NCBI GenBank assembly: GCA_007570785.1
Contig: ML664161.1
Span: forward strand, 40,850,360-40,914,359
Direction of reading: 5' to 3'
Length of the DNA: 64,000 nt
DNA from: Antilocapra americana
Lineage: Eukaryota > Chordata > Mammalia > Artiodactyla > Antilocapridae
The notes under the pieces are model-generated. The model was not told the DNA's origin and did not search any database. It was given only the letters and a program-made list of their open reading frames with translations. The translations under genes and the position numbers were made by a program. This document shows, in pieces, positions 9,745 through 20,777 of this stretch (position 1 is the stretch's first letter; each line of letters begins with the position of its first letter).

Positions 9745-12455
9745 AACTAGAAAGAGAATTCTTTCTGCTCAGCCTGAAGTGGTGGAGAACTGTTTTCCAA
9801 AACAGTGGTACTCTGACTCCAAGCTACTAAGAACTAGTCACAGAGTACTCTGCCAAATCCCAAGGCTTACAGACCAGAGCAAGGTACCTGGAAGGATGTG
9901 AGATCAGGTTTGGTTATCCCCAGACCTCTTTCTCCGATCACTGAGAATGGGAGGGCCACTTGGCCTGAACTTCATACCCAAATAGGACACAGTGAGGAGA
10001 AAGGAGAAGCCAGAATTCATAGTGGGACACTGCTTGCTCCCCTAGAAAATGGGACTGTGGACAGAAGAGGGAGTTTAACAGAGGAAAAGGATTATGTAGG
10101 CACCTTCTCAATTGGAGTAAACAAAGTTATGTGGAAAAGGAGCCCCTCTCCTAATCCCAACCCCACATTTATTCAGTGTTCTGTTCAGATTCATACAGAA
10201 AGATCCCCATCATGTTTAGGTGGAGGTCTGAGAATATGAGACTATTGGTAGAATAGGAAAAGAAAAAGACAATGGAGGAAGCAGAGGAAGTAGGAACATG
10301 GGAAAAGAGAGGAGTGGTGTAGAAAGCAAGGGGGGCATAACTCAGAAAATCAAGCGAGAGGGAGAAACGGTGATTTTTTTTTTTTTTTAAGTTTTCAGTT
10401 TCAGTAAGTCACACTCTCTCCAAATATAAAAAGTAAGCACAATTCAACTTAACACTGAAGCTTGTGTGCAAAGTTAAGGAAAACTGAGACCTTGAATAAA
10501 AGGTTAAAGATGACTCTGTGGTTTTTGTTTTGTGTATTTTGTGTTGGTGGCATGGCTCTTCCTCAGTCATCTGAACTCAGCAAAGAGATGGTTTTGTCTT
10601 GATGAAATATCAACAGCCAACCTACAGTAAAACTGACAAATTCTAAAATTTTTTTAAAAGGTATAATTGTCAAAAAAATCTGTCATCATGTCTGCCCTCT
10701 GCATTTTGCTTTTTTAAAACTTGTATATATATTTTTTCTTTTTAAATCCTGAAAAGTAAACATTAAAACAGCTTCTGGAAGAGTTTACCACCAACTGCCC
10801 ACGAGTCTGGGAAGCTGAGGGGGCTGGAGCAGGGCTGGGTCCAGAGAACAGGGAGGGGTCGTCCTCTCACCTTTGTAGCCTTACTGTACAGCCAAGGGAG
10901 GAGATGGTCAGGGAAAGGTGATTTTTTTTTTTTATTTTACTTTTAAAACGTAAAACTAATTCTATATCTCTCTTCCTTAGATTTTTTATTTCAAAAACAA
11001 GTCTTCTCTAGCTCAAAGGATCTTAGAAGCCTTAATTCATTTAAATTGCAAAGTATTTCAAGACTCTTACATGAAAAGTATTACTGAAGTACAGAGCTTA
11101 GGTTCATTATCAATAAAATCAATCCTTAACAGCAGTCTTTTTCAAATTCACTGGCTCCTTGAGAATGCCTAAGGTTAGTAGTAGATGGCTCTCATCTAAT
11201 AAAAGCATCAGACAAATGTAGGAATACATGTATCACAACCCCTTTAAGAGAGATTTGTAACTGTGTCCAACATTAACTTCAAGGAAACCAGGGTTTAGGT
11301 CAGCTACCCTGGTCTTGGTACCGGGTAGCTGACCTAAAAACCTGCATGTGAGTGTAAAGTAAGGCAGGTCTTAAATGCCCTGGAAAATTTTATATTGTTC
11401 AGTTCTAAGCCAATCAAAAAGCTATGGAAGCTCTGTTTTCTGATATTTTTCTAGGTAAATATAATAAGATGAAATAGAAGGGAAACTCGCTGTCACTGTG
11501 TTTTCAAAAGCAAGGATGATTTATATCACTGCCCTTTCATTCATTTTTAACAAATTTACTGAAGTAAGTTTGAAGTTAAACTATATAACCTCCCTGTTGA
11601 CTTACAGTCAAAGTATTTTTTTTTATTTTCATTTGCACTAATTTTCTTTGTTTATTCGCTACCTATTTACATTTTATAAGTATCATTTATACAAAATATT
11701 TGTATGAGTTATTTGTGTGGCAGACTTTGAGGAATAATATGAGATATAAATTAACATAATAAAAATTATATTTGTGTAAAAATAAGACAAAACCAGCAGT
11801 CGCCAATTCATGAGCGCAAACATTGATGAATATCTGTGGTTGTGTCAAAAACCCCTGTCTTTCATCTTTCTGGACAATGTTTAGAGTTTCTGTTTTTTTT
11901 TTTTCTTTCTTAATATGTCTTTTCCTGTAACACTTTTTTTCCTATTTCATAGATTCAATGGCCTCACATCTGTGATGATATTAAGCATCTTTTTTTCCTT
12001 TTACTTCCTACCTTGTCTGGTTTCCTTCATTTCTTTTTCTTGTTTTGGTTTTTTTGTTTTCCTTTCTTTCTTTCTTCTTCTGTTTTGGTCTATATCTTAC
12101 AGATCATAACTCTTCTCAGTATCTGCTGATGCTTTGCTGTCCATTTATATTTGAACTCAAGGTGTCACAACTCTGACTGAAGATGGCAGGCTTTACCTTA
12201 GAGCGGTCAGCTGCTGAAATCCACAGGTCTTTTCTCCTAGACAGTGTTTCCCCAAGGAAGGAAGCCTCTGATTTCCTGTCTGGAGGCTATAAAGCACATT
12301 GTTAGGTTTTTTAGAGCCGATTTAGGTGAGTAAAGGGGATAAAAGAGACTCAAAATTCGAGACATGGTGCTTATCATTTAATGTGTAGATATACACTTAA
12401 TTCTTCTGATTTTAATATTTCATCCCAACCTCAACTTTTTCTGATATTGAGAGCA
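9745..12455. other. 2.7 kb without recognisable repeats; hairpin inside
   Basis: No ruminant-specific element. T-runs occur near 10374-10388, 10920-10933, 11615-11625 and 11890-11905, and a T/C-rich stretch lies at 11880-12100. A 113-codon plus frame (9898-10239) has no recognised domain. The perfect inverted repeat at 11294-11338 is listed separately. Confidence 0.5.
11294..11338. repeat. Perfect 16-bp inverted repeat, 13-base loop
   Basis: The arm tttaggtcagctaccc (11294-11309) is followed by a 13-base loop and its exact reverse complement gggtagctgacctaaa (11323-11338). Just outside, ggg (11291-11293) could pair with part of the cc at 11341 after a two-A bulge. No known repeat family in this stretch explains it. 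Confidence 0.95.
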
Positions 12456-12633
12456 AGCTTTCTCAACCACTGTGTTATTGATGCTTAGGATTGAATAATT
12501 TCTTTGTTGTTTGGACCATCCTATAACTGTAGGATGTTAGCAGCATCTCTGACCTCTACATCACCTCCACTCCCAAATTTGGAACCCAAACATCTTCCCT
12601 GGGAGACAAATTGAACCTGATTGAGAACCATTG
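12456..12633 (-). repeat. MER20-like hAT DNA transposon
   Basis: Diverged copy beginning 'ctttctcaaccactg' and ending 'gattgagaaccattg', which act as terminal inverted repeats. Internal blocks 'tttctttgttgtttggacc', 'gtaggatgttagcagcatc' and 'tgacctctac' fit the MER20 pattern in antisense orientation. Confidence 0.75.
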
Positions 12634-13254
12634 TTCTTAGAGAAACCCTCTTATTCAAACACTCCAGAGAATAATTGCCTTATTTTTTTTCCCCACTGTG
12701 TATCTCTGTATGCATATGAAAGATTAGGAGGGGAGTGTATTTGTTACGGTATACAGATCTAGGAATCTAACCTCATACCAGCATTCACCAATCTTTGCAT
12801 TTTTATCCTTGTTGAATCTTTAGAGTTATCTACTACCAATAATTCTAGGAACTTTCCTGGGTTCCATGACAGTAAACCACTTGTTTCTTGGCTTCCATCA
12901 TATTCTTACTCTTCTTTCATCTGTGAAGTCATAAAGAATTGTCCGTCCGATTTCAGCTTCAAAAAATTTCTTAATTTGTCTTAACTATAGCTATTTCCAG
13001 TCCTATCCTCTATGATAGTTGAGAGGGTTGTTTTAACCCTTTTAATTCTTGTAAACTTGAAGAAGGACAATTTATACATGTGTGTTCTCTGTTGTATTTT
13101 TGCATGATTTTTCAATATTAAATGCAAACCTTCAGATAATGTCTGTATTTATGGCAGGCCAACTTAAAACAATGTCTGTATTTATGGTTGTGTATAGAAC
13201 TTGGAAGGTTCATTTTATTTTTTTCTAACACATTATTATTGATCCAGGAATAGT
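12634..13254. other. No gene; small direct duplication at 13138-13187
   Basis: AT-rich. A 17-bp exact repeat aatgtctgtatttatgg lies at 13138-13154 and 13171-13187, a local duplication with a 33-base period. Nothing else is recognised. Confidence 0.6.
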
Positions 13255-13623
13255 TGTTATAGATTGAACATTGGTGTCTTTCCAAAATTCATATATTAAA
13301 ACCTAATACTCCTCTGTCATAGTATTTGGAGAGGGAGGCTTTTGGGGGTTGATTAGGTCATGAGGACTGAGCCCTCTGTGAGTGGGATTGGTACCTTTAT
13401 TAAAACAACCCCTGAGAGCTCCTTCACCCCTTCTACCATGTGAGGACAGAGCAAAAATACAGATATCTGTAAACCAGGAAGTGAGCCCCTACCAGTCGCT
13501 GAATCTGACAACACCTTGATCTTGGACTTCATAGCCTCAAAAACTGTGAGAGATAAATGTGTGTTGTTTGTAAACCACCCAGTCCGTTGTATGCTGTTAG
13601 AGCAGCTCCAGTGGACTAAGACA
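13255..13623 (+). repeat. MLT1-type MaLR solo LTR (ERVL-related)
   Basis: Near full-length ancient LTR in sense orientation. In order: 'tgttatagattgaac' start, 'aaaattcatatattaaaacc', 'gattaggtcatgaggactga', 'ctccttcaccccttctacc', 'atgtgaggacagagc', 'ttgatcttggacttcatag' and a 'ccagtggactaagaca' end. It is a solitary LTR with no internal region. The 115-codon minus frame over it is a chance frame. Confidence 0.9.
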
Positions 13624-13699
13624 AAGAATACAGCGTATAAATGACGGCCAAAGCCATCATTACTGCCTAGTTTGTCTATTCGATTGATTAACTGATTCA

Positions 13700-13850
13700 A
13701 CTGATCCTTACGATTGCTCTAATCTTTACAATTGCTCAAATGAATATTAGAACCTAGGGAAAGTGAGGCGGAGAGAGGTTAAGTGTCTTGTTTGAAATGA
13801 CAAAGCCAGTTTACAGTAGATCTGAGACTAGAAACTTAGTTTGCTTCTTT
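13700..13850. repeat. Probable MIR-family fragment
   Basis: Contains 'gaacctagggaaagtgaggcggagagaggttaagtgtcttgtttgaaatgacaaagccag' in the order expected of the MIRb internal block (gaaactgaggc, agagaggttaagtgactt, cacacagctag). Diverged. Confidence 0.55.
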
Positions 13851-14004
13851 TTCAACTCTTCTAGTCTTTGTAGAATTAACGTTTCACAGAGAAAGCTCTC
13901 ACAGCAAAGATGAAGTAAGAAGACTGTCTGTTGGTTTTAGAAAGTAAAGTCACTCCTAAGGTTTACTCAGTAGAAGTAACCCATGGTTTCCTGGGTGATG
14001 GTGA

Positions 14005-14200
14005 GCGCTTAATGCTGTGCCAGCCCTGTGAAGAGATGGTAATAAAAATAGACAACACCCACTGGGTATTTTACCGAATATTTGACTCTATTTTAAGTTT
14101 TTATGTACTGTACCTCACTGTGTTCTCACAACTACTTCTCAGGGGAAGGCTTATTGTTGGAAGACAGAAGCTGAAACGAAAATTGCTATTGAGAAACGCA
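14005..14200 (+). repeat. Probable MIRb-family fragment
   Basis: 'cttaatgctgtgccagcc' followed by 'tgtactgtacctcactgtgttctcacaac' and a later 'gacagaagctgaaac' match the MIRb order (tgtgccaggcac, tctcatttaatcctcacaac, gaaactgag). The 95-codon open frame over it is not considered a gene. Confidence 0.5.
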
Positions 14201-14585
14201 TTCTTCTACAAGTATTAGACTTATCCACTTAAAAAAGAGAAATTACAGTAAAGTATTTTGGCATAGGAGAGTCTCAAAGCCAGATACTCTTCCCATTGAG
14301 TGGTGACCATGGTGCTACTATTAATAATATGAACTCATACTACAGGAATTAAGTTTGTGCATTTTGCTTATTGGTTTAAATTCAGATAGTAGACTTTAAG
14401 TTTCCAGCTAAAGTCAAGATTCATAATTTTACTTGGCAATTTGGCCACCTGAATGAACCTACAGGTTCCTCATAAAAAAAATTTTGCAAATTGATAATTT
14501 TTTTTAATCATTGAATATAGCAAACAATGTCAAAACATGGATGCCTAAATTAGTTATCTGGGACTAATGGGTCTAGAATAGCCTT

Positions 14586-15066
14586 TGCTGGTTTCATAGA
14601 TGGAATAATGACCCCAGGACCAAGATGCTAACTTCTTGGTCCCTGAAACTTGTGAATATATTATTTTATATAGCAAAAAGGATTCTTCAGATGTGATTAA
14701 GTTAAAGATATAGAGATGGGGGAGTGTACTAGATTATTCAGGTGGGCCCATGATACCATTGCAAGTATCACTATAAGAAGGAGGTAAAGGGAGATTCTTC
14801 TACAGGTGAGAAGAAGGTGATGTGATGACAGAAGTGTAGACTGCAGTGATGAGTTTTGGAGAGAGGAAGAATCCATAAGCCAAGGCATATAGTCAGACAC
14901 TAGGCACTGAAAAAACCTCCCCTCAGAGCCTCAAGGAGGAACCAGAACCTTGATTTTTAACTCAGCAAATCTGATTTTAAACATAACCTTCAGAATTATA
15001 ATTTTTTTGTTGTTTTAAGGCACTGAATTTGTGGTAATTTGTTATAGCAGCAAAAGGAAACTATAC
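14586..15066 (+). repeat. MLT1-like MaLR LTR, second copy
   Basis: Diverged long LTR with 'ctgaaacttgtgaatatatt', 'cagatgtgattaagttaaag', 'gtgggcccatg', 'aaggtgatgtgatgacagaag' and the characteristic end 'gttgttttaaggcactgaatttgtggtaatttgttatagcagcaaaaggaaactata'. It is in the same orientation as the LTR at 13255, about 1 kb downstream, but belongs to a different subfamily. Confidence 0.75.
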
Positions 15067-15289
15067 TGCGGAGTTTGTAGCTGGAATGACTGGGACCCTC
15101 TTAAAATGTGTATTCTTCTTTCCTGCCTTCCCTCCTCAGTGTACATCTTCTAGCCATACTGAACTACAGTAGATCCTATAGCATTGCAATAAAATCTGGA
15201 AACATAGATGAGAGTAGTTTTGTTCTGTTTTTTTTTGTTGTTGTTGTTGATTTTTGTTTTCATTTTGGATTTACTTCTGAATACCCAGG
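15067..15289. other. No gene; TTG-repeat near 15235
   Basis: Short single-copy-looking segment with a T-run followed by a small (TTG)n tract near 15228-15250. The 72-codon open frame is low-complexity. Confidence 0.5.
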
Positions 15290-15476
15290 CTTACTTTTTT
15301 TAATGTTTTATTTTGTACTGGGGTAAAGCCAATTAATAAAGTTGTGATAGTTTCAGGTGAACAGCAAAGGGACTCAGTCACATATACACATATTCATTTT
15401 CCCCCAAACTCCTCTCTGATCCAGGCAGCCACATAACATTGAACAAAGTTCCCTATGGTATATAATAGGACCTTGT
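15290..15476 (-). mobile_element. Older artiodactyl L1 3' UTR, left part
   Basis: Antisense L1 3' untranslated sequence with 'gtgatagtttcaggtgaacagc', 'gggactcagtcacatata', 'cagccacataacattgaac' and 'aggaccttgttggt'. It is broken by a younger L1 and resumes at 16822. The same 3' region occurs in sense at 18931-19100. Confidence 0.75.
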
Positions 15477-15491
15477 TGGTTATTCATTTTA
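15477..15491. repeat. Left TSD of the young L1 insertion
   Basis: Fifteen-base direct repeat tggttattcatttta, repeated exactly at 16807-16821. It marks the target site, inside an older L1 3' UTR, where the L1 at 15492-16806 landed. Confidence 0.9.
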
Positions 15492-16806
15492 TTTTATTTA
15501 TTTTTTAATATTTTTTATTGTAACAAATTCAATAAAGACTTTACAATATTGTATTGGTTTTGCCATACATTGTCATGAATCCGCCAGGGGTGTATACGTG
15601 CTCCTCTTCCAGAACCCTACTCCCACCTCCCTCCCAATTCCATCCCTCTGGATCATCCTGGTGCACCAGCCCCGAGCACTCTGTATCATGTGTTGAACCT
15701 GGGCTGGCGATTCCATTCACGTATGATAATTTACATGTTTCAGTGCCATTCTCCCATAACTTCCCACCCTCATGCTCTCCCATAGAGTCCAAAAGACCGT
15801 TTTATACATCTGTGTCTCTTTTGCTGTCTCACATACAGGGTTCTCATTACCATCTTTCTAAATTCCATATATATGCGTTGGTATACTGCATTGATATTTT
15901 TCCTTCTGGCTTACTTGACTCTGTATAATAGGCTCCAGATTCAAATACATTCTTTTTAATAGCTGAGTAATATTCCATTGTGTATATGCACCACAGCTTC
16001 CTTATCCATTCGTCTGCTAATGGACATCTAGGTTGCTTCCATGTCCTGGCTATTGTAAACAGTGCTGCGATGAACATTGGGGTACACATGTCTCTTTCAA
16101 TTCTGGTTTCCTTAGTGTGTATGCCCAGTAGTGGGATTGCTGGGTTATATGGCAGTTCTATTTGCAATTTTTTAAGGAATCTCCACACTGTTCTCTATCA
16201 TGGCTGTACTAGTTTGCATTCTCACCAACAGTGTAATAGGGTTCCCTTTTCGCCACATCCTCTCCAGCATTTATTGCTTGTAGACTTTTGGATGGCAGCC
16301 ATTCTGACTGGCATGAAATGGTACCTCATTGTGGTTTTGATTTGCATTTCTCTGATAATGAGTGATATTGAGCATTTTTTCATGTGTTTGTCAGCCATTT
16401 GTATGTCTTCTTTGGAGAAATGTCTGTTTAGTTCTTTGGCCCACTTTTTGATTGGGTCGTTTATTTTTCTGGAATTGAGCTGCAGGAGTTGCTTGCATAT
16501 CTTGGAGATTAATTGTTTGTCTGTTGCTTCATTTGCTATTATTTTCTCCCATTCTGAAGGCTGTCTTTTCACCTTGCTTATAGTTTCCTTTGTTGTGCAG
16601 AAGCTTTTAATTTTATTTAGGTCTTATTTGTTTATTTTTGCTTTTATTTCCAATATTCTGGGAGGTGGGTCATAGAGAATCCTGCTTTGATTTGTGTCGG
16701 AGAGTGTTTTACCTATGCTTTCCTCTAGGAGTTTTATAGTTTCTGGTCTTATGTTTAGATCTTTCATCCATTTTGACTCTATTTTTGTGTATGGTGTTAG
16801 AAATTG
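15492..16806 (-). mobile_element. Young ruminant L1, 5'-truncated 3' fragment
   Basis: Antisense copy beginning with the T-rich complement of the tail, then a 3' UTR ('ttggttttgccatacattg', 'ccatccctctggatcatcc'), then the C-terminal part of ORF2. Compared with the copies at 42771 and 55210 it lacks about 20 bases near 15930. It is truncated within ORF2 near 16806 and flanked by a perfect 15-bp TSD. Confidence 0.93.
15847..16572 (-). pseudogene. L1 ORF2 C-terminal remnant
   Basis: Two frames on the minus strand (15847-16188 and 16222-16572) translate to the C-terminal region of L1 ORF2 protein, including '[17 protein letters not shown]', '[10 protein letters not shown]' and '[15 protein letters not shown]'. 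The change of frame near 16190-16220 and the missing N-terminal endonuclease and reverse transcriptase domains make it non-functional. Confidence 0.9.
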
Positions 16807-16821
16807 TGGTTATTCATTTTA
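16807..16821. repeat. Right TSD of the young L1 insertion
   Basis: Exact second copy of tggttattcatttta (see 15477-15491). Confidence 0.9.
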
Positions 16822-16955
16822 AATGTAGCAGAGTGTACGTGTCCATTCCAGACTCCCTAACTATCCCTTCCCCCCAGGAACCATAATTTTGTTCTCTAAA
16901 TTCATGAGTCTTTCTCTGTTTTGTAAGTTCATTTGTACCTAGGCTTTCTTTTTAA
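16822..16955 (-). mobile_element. Older artiodactyl L1 3' UTR, right part
   Basis: Continuation of the element at 15290-15476: 'aatgtagcagagtgtacgtgtcc', 'ccctaactatcccttcccccc', 'ttctgttttgtaagttcatttgta' style blocks. The join across the younger L1 is direct apart from the duplicated target site. Confidence 0.75.
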
Positions 16956-17189
16956 TGAGCTATGTTAAATGTGAAGATTTACTCAGTAATAATTAGAGGT
17001 GCAATTCATCTAAAGCAATGAATCATAGATACATACACAAAGATTAATGGAAATACATCATTAATGCACTATACTCATTGCAATTTTCTACAGCTCATTT
17101 TAATGGCACCATTGATAAGGGGTATCATATCAAACATACCATGTAATGTTTTTGAATACACCATGTATTTTAATATCAGTAATTACTTT
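16956..17189. other. No recognisable feature
   Basis: AT-rich single-copy-looking sequence between the L1 fragments and a dinucleotide repeat. Confidence 0.5.
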
Positions 17190-17264
17190 GTGTATATATA
17201 CATGTGTGTGTATGTGTATGTGTATATATATATAGATATAGATATAGATATGTGTGTGTGTGTG
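17190..17264. repeat. Compound TG/TA/GATATA microsatellite
   Basis: Mixed low-complexity block: alternating tg and ta units, a short (tagata)n part and a (tg)n part. The 88-codon open frame covering it is low-complexity (Tyr/Val/Ile/Asp). Confidence 0.9.
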
Positions 17265-17351
17265 TCAGTGTTTGTAGACATTATGGACACCATGTATGAT
17301 AACCATGATGTTCCATGCTTCCCTCTTTGAGATGCCCTATCTCCCCTTCAT

Positions 17352-17574
17352 GTCTGAGTGTGTGTGTGTGTTCTCAGTCACTCAGTCATATCTGACTTTT
17401 TGCAACCCCATGGAGTATAGTCTGCCAGGTTCCTCTGTCTGTAGAATTTTCTAGACAAAATACTGAAGCAGTTTGTGATTTCCTATTCCAGTAGATCTTC
17501 CTAACTCAGGGATCAAACCTGTGTCTCCTACATTGGCAGGCATATTCTTTACCACTGTGCCATTCGGGAAGCCC
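17352..17574 (-). mobile_element. Bov-tA SINE, antisense, TG tail
   Basis: Near full-length. On the plus strand it starts with a (TG)n stretch, then 'ctcagtcactcagtcatatctgac', 'gcaaccccatggagtatag', the complement of the core and the complement of the tRNA-Glu-derived head ending 'cattcgggaagccc'. The TG tract is the expanded 3' tail of the element. Confidence 0.9.
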
Positions 17575-18504
17575 TTTGATGACTTTACTATATCCTAATT
17601 TTCCTTTAGTACTTCGAGCAAACAATTTCTTTATGAAACCCTTCCATATCACTGAATCTGAGTGGCTACATTGCCATCAAAACTCCTCCTTATTCTCTTT
17701 ATCTTTTGAATTTCATGAAGTGGAAATTGAAGTGTATTCTGTGGCATGTGATACATTCCTTAAGCAAAAGTTAACTTCAGCATGGCAGGTGCTAATATCT
17801 CAGAGAAGGTAGAAACGACTCTAATTGGTAATAAATAAACAGAAAAGCTAGTCGTCTGAGAATTAAATTGTCCACAAAAAGCAGATAAGCTCCTCTCAGA
17901 TAATAGTACATTGCAGAAGTTAAATTATGTGCTTGAGACAAGCACTCAATCAAGCCCATCAGTTGGTTGAAAATAAACCTAGAGATGCTATCACTATTAA
18001 TTTAATTTTTATCTAGGATCTTTCCTTTCTCATTTAAAATTGTTCTCAAATCTTACATTTTCTATGAAGTCTTCATCTACTAATATGCATCTCTGTTCAA
18101 TGTTCATAATTATCTGTACTTTAGCCAGTTTTTCATAAGCATTGGGGACAGGGTCCTACTTTATCTCTATGATATATTCATAAAGTGCAAGGTGCATTCA
18201 CAAAGCTTCATATATAATCATAATAACAATAATCTGTATTGCAAATGACAGATACAGAATTGCTATTCCAGACCTCAAACTCTCAAATCAGAATAAATAA
18301 AGCTCTGTGCATTTCATTAAAGCATTTCTCTCAAATCTGGTTTGTGGAACATAGATAACAATCTGCCTATTTCTGCAGTGATTTTTTATCATTGAAAATG
18401 TGTCTAGCAATTTCTAACACATGCTTACACTAACTTATTTTGCATTTAGTAAATAAAGTCAGATGTTTTATAAAGCCAGTGCATTGGATCTTTGGTGTAT
18501 CAGC
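17575..18504. other. No gene; single-copy-looking DNA
   Basis: AT-rich, no confident repeat. A 78-codon plus frame (17576-17812) shows no recognisable domain. Confidence 0.5.
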
Positions 18505-18757
18505 TTGATGGAATATTACAAAGCCATTAAAATGATGAAGTGCAGGCTATCCGAATCAAGGAAAATGATATACTGTAAGAAAAGTAATACACAATGTGAT
18601 AATATTATTATATACCTTTTGTGCATTGTTTGTTATATATGAAGTTTGGAAGAGTCCACACAGCAATATAACTAGCTGTTTTCTTAAAAAGATATTATAT
18701 TTTTTCATATTTGGAATTTTTTAAAGCAAGAGTATTTAGGTGGGATTAACATATACA

Positions 18758-18760
<3 letters not shown>
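18505..18760 (+). mobile_element. Old L1 fragment, sense
   Basis: The L1 ORF2-end motif 'gatggaatattacaaagccattaaaa' is followed by diverged 3' UTR and 'ggtgggattaacatatacaca'. The latter is the same 3' UTR family that resumes at 18931, so this may be one L1 broken by the SINE at 18761-18930, though the older part could be a separate copy. Confidence 0.5.

Positions 18761-18800
<40 letters not shown>
18761..18800. repeat. (TG)20 microsatellite
   Basis: Forty bases of uninterrupted TG, likely polymorphic between individuals. It adjoins an antisense Bov-tA fragment and most simply represents the expanded tail of that SINE. Confidence 0.97.
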
Positions 18801-18805
<5 letters not shown>

Positions 18806-18930
18806 ACCTAATTCCCTAGCAAGAATACTGGAGTGGGTTGCCATTTCCTACTCCAGGGGATCTTCCCAACCTAGGGATTGAACCCACATTTCTTACATCT
18901 CCTGCATTGGCAGGTGGGATTCTTTATTAC
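18801..18930 (-). mobile_element. Bov-tA SINE, antisense, internally deleted
   Basis: After the TG tract, 'aattccctagcaagaatactggagtgggttgcc' jumps straight into the core, so the middle of the 3' half is missing. The complement of the head follows (gggattgaacccacattt) and stops at 'gattctttatta', where an L1 3' UTR resumes. Confidence 0.85.
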
Positions 18931-19100
18931 CTACTGTATAGTACAGAGAACTATACTCAACATTTTGTAATAATCGGTAAGGCAAAGAACCTGAAAAGAA
19001 TATATATAACTGAATCACCATGCTGTACACCTGAAACTAACACAAAATTGTAAATACTAACACAAAATTATAAATCAAATATGCTTCAATATAATATATA
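18931..19100 (+). mobile_element. Older artiodactyl L1 3' end, sense
   Basis: 'cctactgtatagtacagagaac', 'tgaatcaccatgctgtacacctgaaactaacacaaaattgtaaat' is the terminal 3' UTR of the same L1 group seen antisense at 15290. A local repetition of 'actaacacaaaatt(g/a)taaat' lies at 19035-19075. Confidence 0.75.
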
Positions 19101-20777
19101 CAATACTTATTGAAATAAACTTCCCAAACATATTGATTCTTACAATCTGTATTATGTCAATACAAATAAAAAGGGAAGTTGAAAGAAAGCTTCTCATTTA
19201 TAAAATGAGGGTATTCATTAAAACCATGTCTGGATTTCCTTTGATCATTCAAGATTAGTCATTCATGATGATATTACTATGAAGGAAAAGGTTTTCCTCT
19301 TCATTTTCATGACTGTAAGAGGAAATTACAAATACCCTCTCTGAAATCAGATGGTTTGTTTTAAATCATCTCTTTTACCTCTGAAGATCCTCTGAATATT
19401 TGAACTGGGACAAATTGATTAGTCTTCCTAAATCTTGGTTTCTTCACCAGTACAGAGTGGACTGAATGAGAAAAAGCATATAAAGTGAGTTTTTTTCCTC
19501 AGAACTTGGTACATAATAGCTTTCAATAAAAGTAGTTAACCACACATATCTTGAGGCTATACCTGATTTATTGATAATTTCTTTTTTCAAAGGAAAGTCA
19601 GTGAAAGAATATGCCTAAGAATAATACTCTGCAACATTTAGGCCATTCTAGATGAAATCTCAATCGACAGGGAGTTTCTTTTATTTTCTTTAAAAGAAAT
19701 GATTTCATATATTCAGCTTAATTCATAATGAAAGCAGGTTTTTGCATGATGCTTATAGTAGGTGACCTTTCTGCTGATGGGGCTTTGTAATAAAGTTGCA
19801 GGTATCCTGAGAACACATTGAACATTTTGTGAATTGATTCCTTTTTGTAAAAGGCACCAGAATCTGGGACTAAATATCTTTAGACTAGATCCAATGTCAG
19901 TCATGGTTCATCCAACATTTAAGTATTTGAATAGATGACTTGTGAGGCAGGCATGTTTTTCTCTTGATAGAGTACATCCAAAAGGCTGGGCCTTATTCTG
20001 AGTGTGTCTTGTGTCCCCATCCTGACTGTAGGGTTTAGTATGATGGTGCAGTGAAGGGGAACAAACAAGTGATCAAAAGAATGGTTAAAATATGGTCAGA
20101 TTTTTGCATATTTATATGCGTTATACATCTTCTTAGCTTCATTGTCAACATGTTTAGAAAACTCCTCCAACTTACAATTAAAGTAAGCTGCAATTAAAGG
20201 CTCTTTGAAACTATGTAAGGGAAAGACTTTTTCTCATTGTTATTGTAAAGGTATGCAGCTCTCGCTAAGGGAAATATTTAACCTATTCTTATCTCCATGA
20301 GGCCCACTCAGAGAACAGACAAGCATTTTGAAAGGAATCTCTATCTCTTCAGAATTGGAAATCTCAAATATGTAAGGATTGACTATGAAAGTTGAATAGG
20401 AATAAATAACACTGGCTTATTAAGTAGTGAGAACTTTACTTAGGGGAAACATAGATGAATTCATACTAGCTGATGTTAGAACTAGCTTCTTGAACCTTCT
20501 AACAGTGAATATAAGACAAAGGAAAAGCTGGTGTGTAGCTTTTCTAATCTGTTCCTTCTCTTTAGGCTAGATTACTTCTCCCTTTTCAACTCTTTTAATT
20601 CACTATATTATAACTATCTGTCTTCAGATCACGGAATGGATTATTTAACAACAAACAATTATTCATCTTTTTTCACCTGACATCTAGTTCCTAGGGCACT
20701 AAACATAAACATTTGCTTCCAAAGATAGAGAAGTAAAAAATTTAATTAGGCTCAAAATATGATTTATATATAGTGGC
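19101..20777. other. 1.7 kb without gene; weak MIR-like stretch at 19400-19545
   Basis: 'gattagtcttcctaaatcttggtttcttcaccag' followed by 'gaacttggtacataatagctttcaataaaagta' follows the MIR order but is diverged. The rest is AT-rich with nothing I recognise. Confidence 0.45.

Noticed and set aside
9898..10239. 113-codon open frame in repeat-poor DNA
   Set aside because: No recognisable motif or composition bias; no start context or splice sites I can support. Left as undescribed chance frame.
13255..15066. Two same-strand MLT1 LTRs as the ends of one provirus
   Set aside because: They belong to different subfamilies, and the DNA between them shows MIR-type fragments and no retroviral gene remnants.
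15980..16675. 231-codon plus-strand open frame
   Set aside because: Antisense shadow of L1 ORF2 on the minus strand; similar plus-strand shadow frames occur over the L1 copies at 42771 and 55210.
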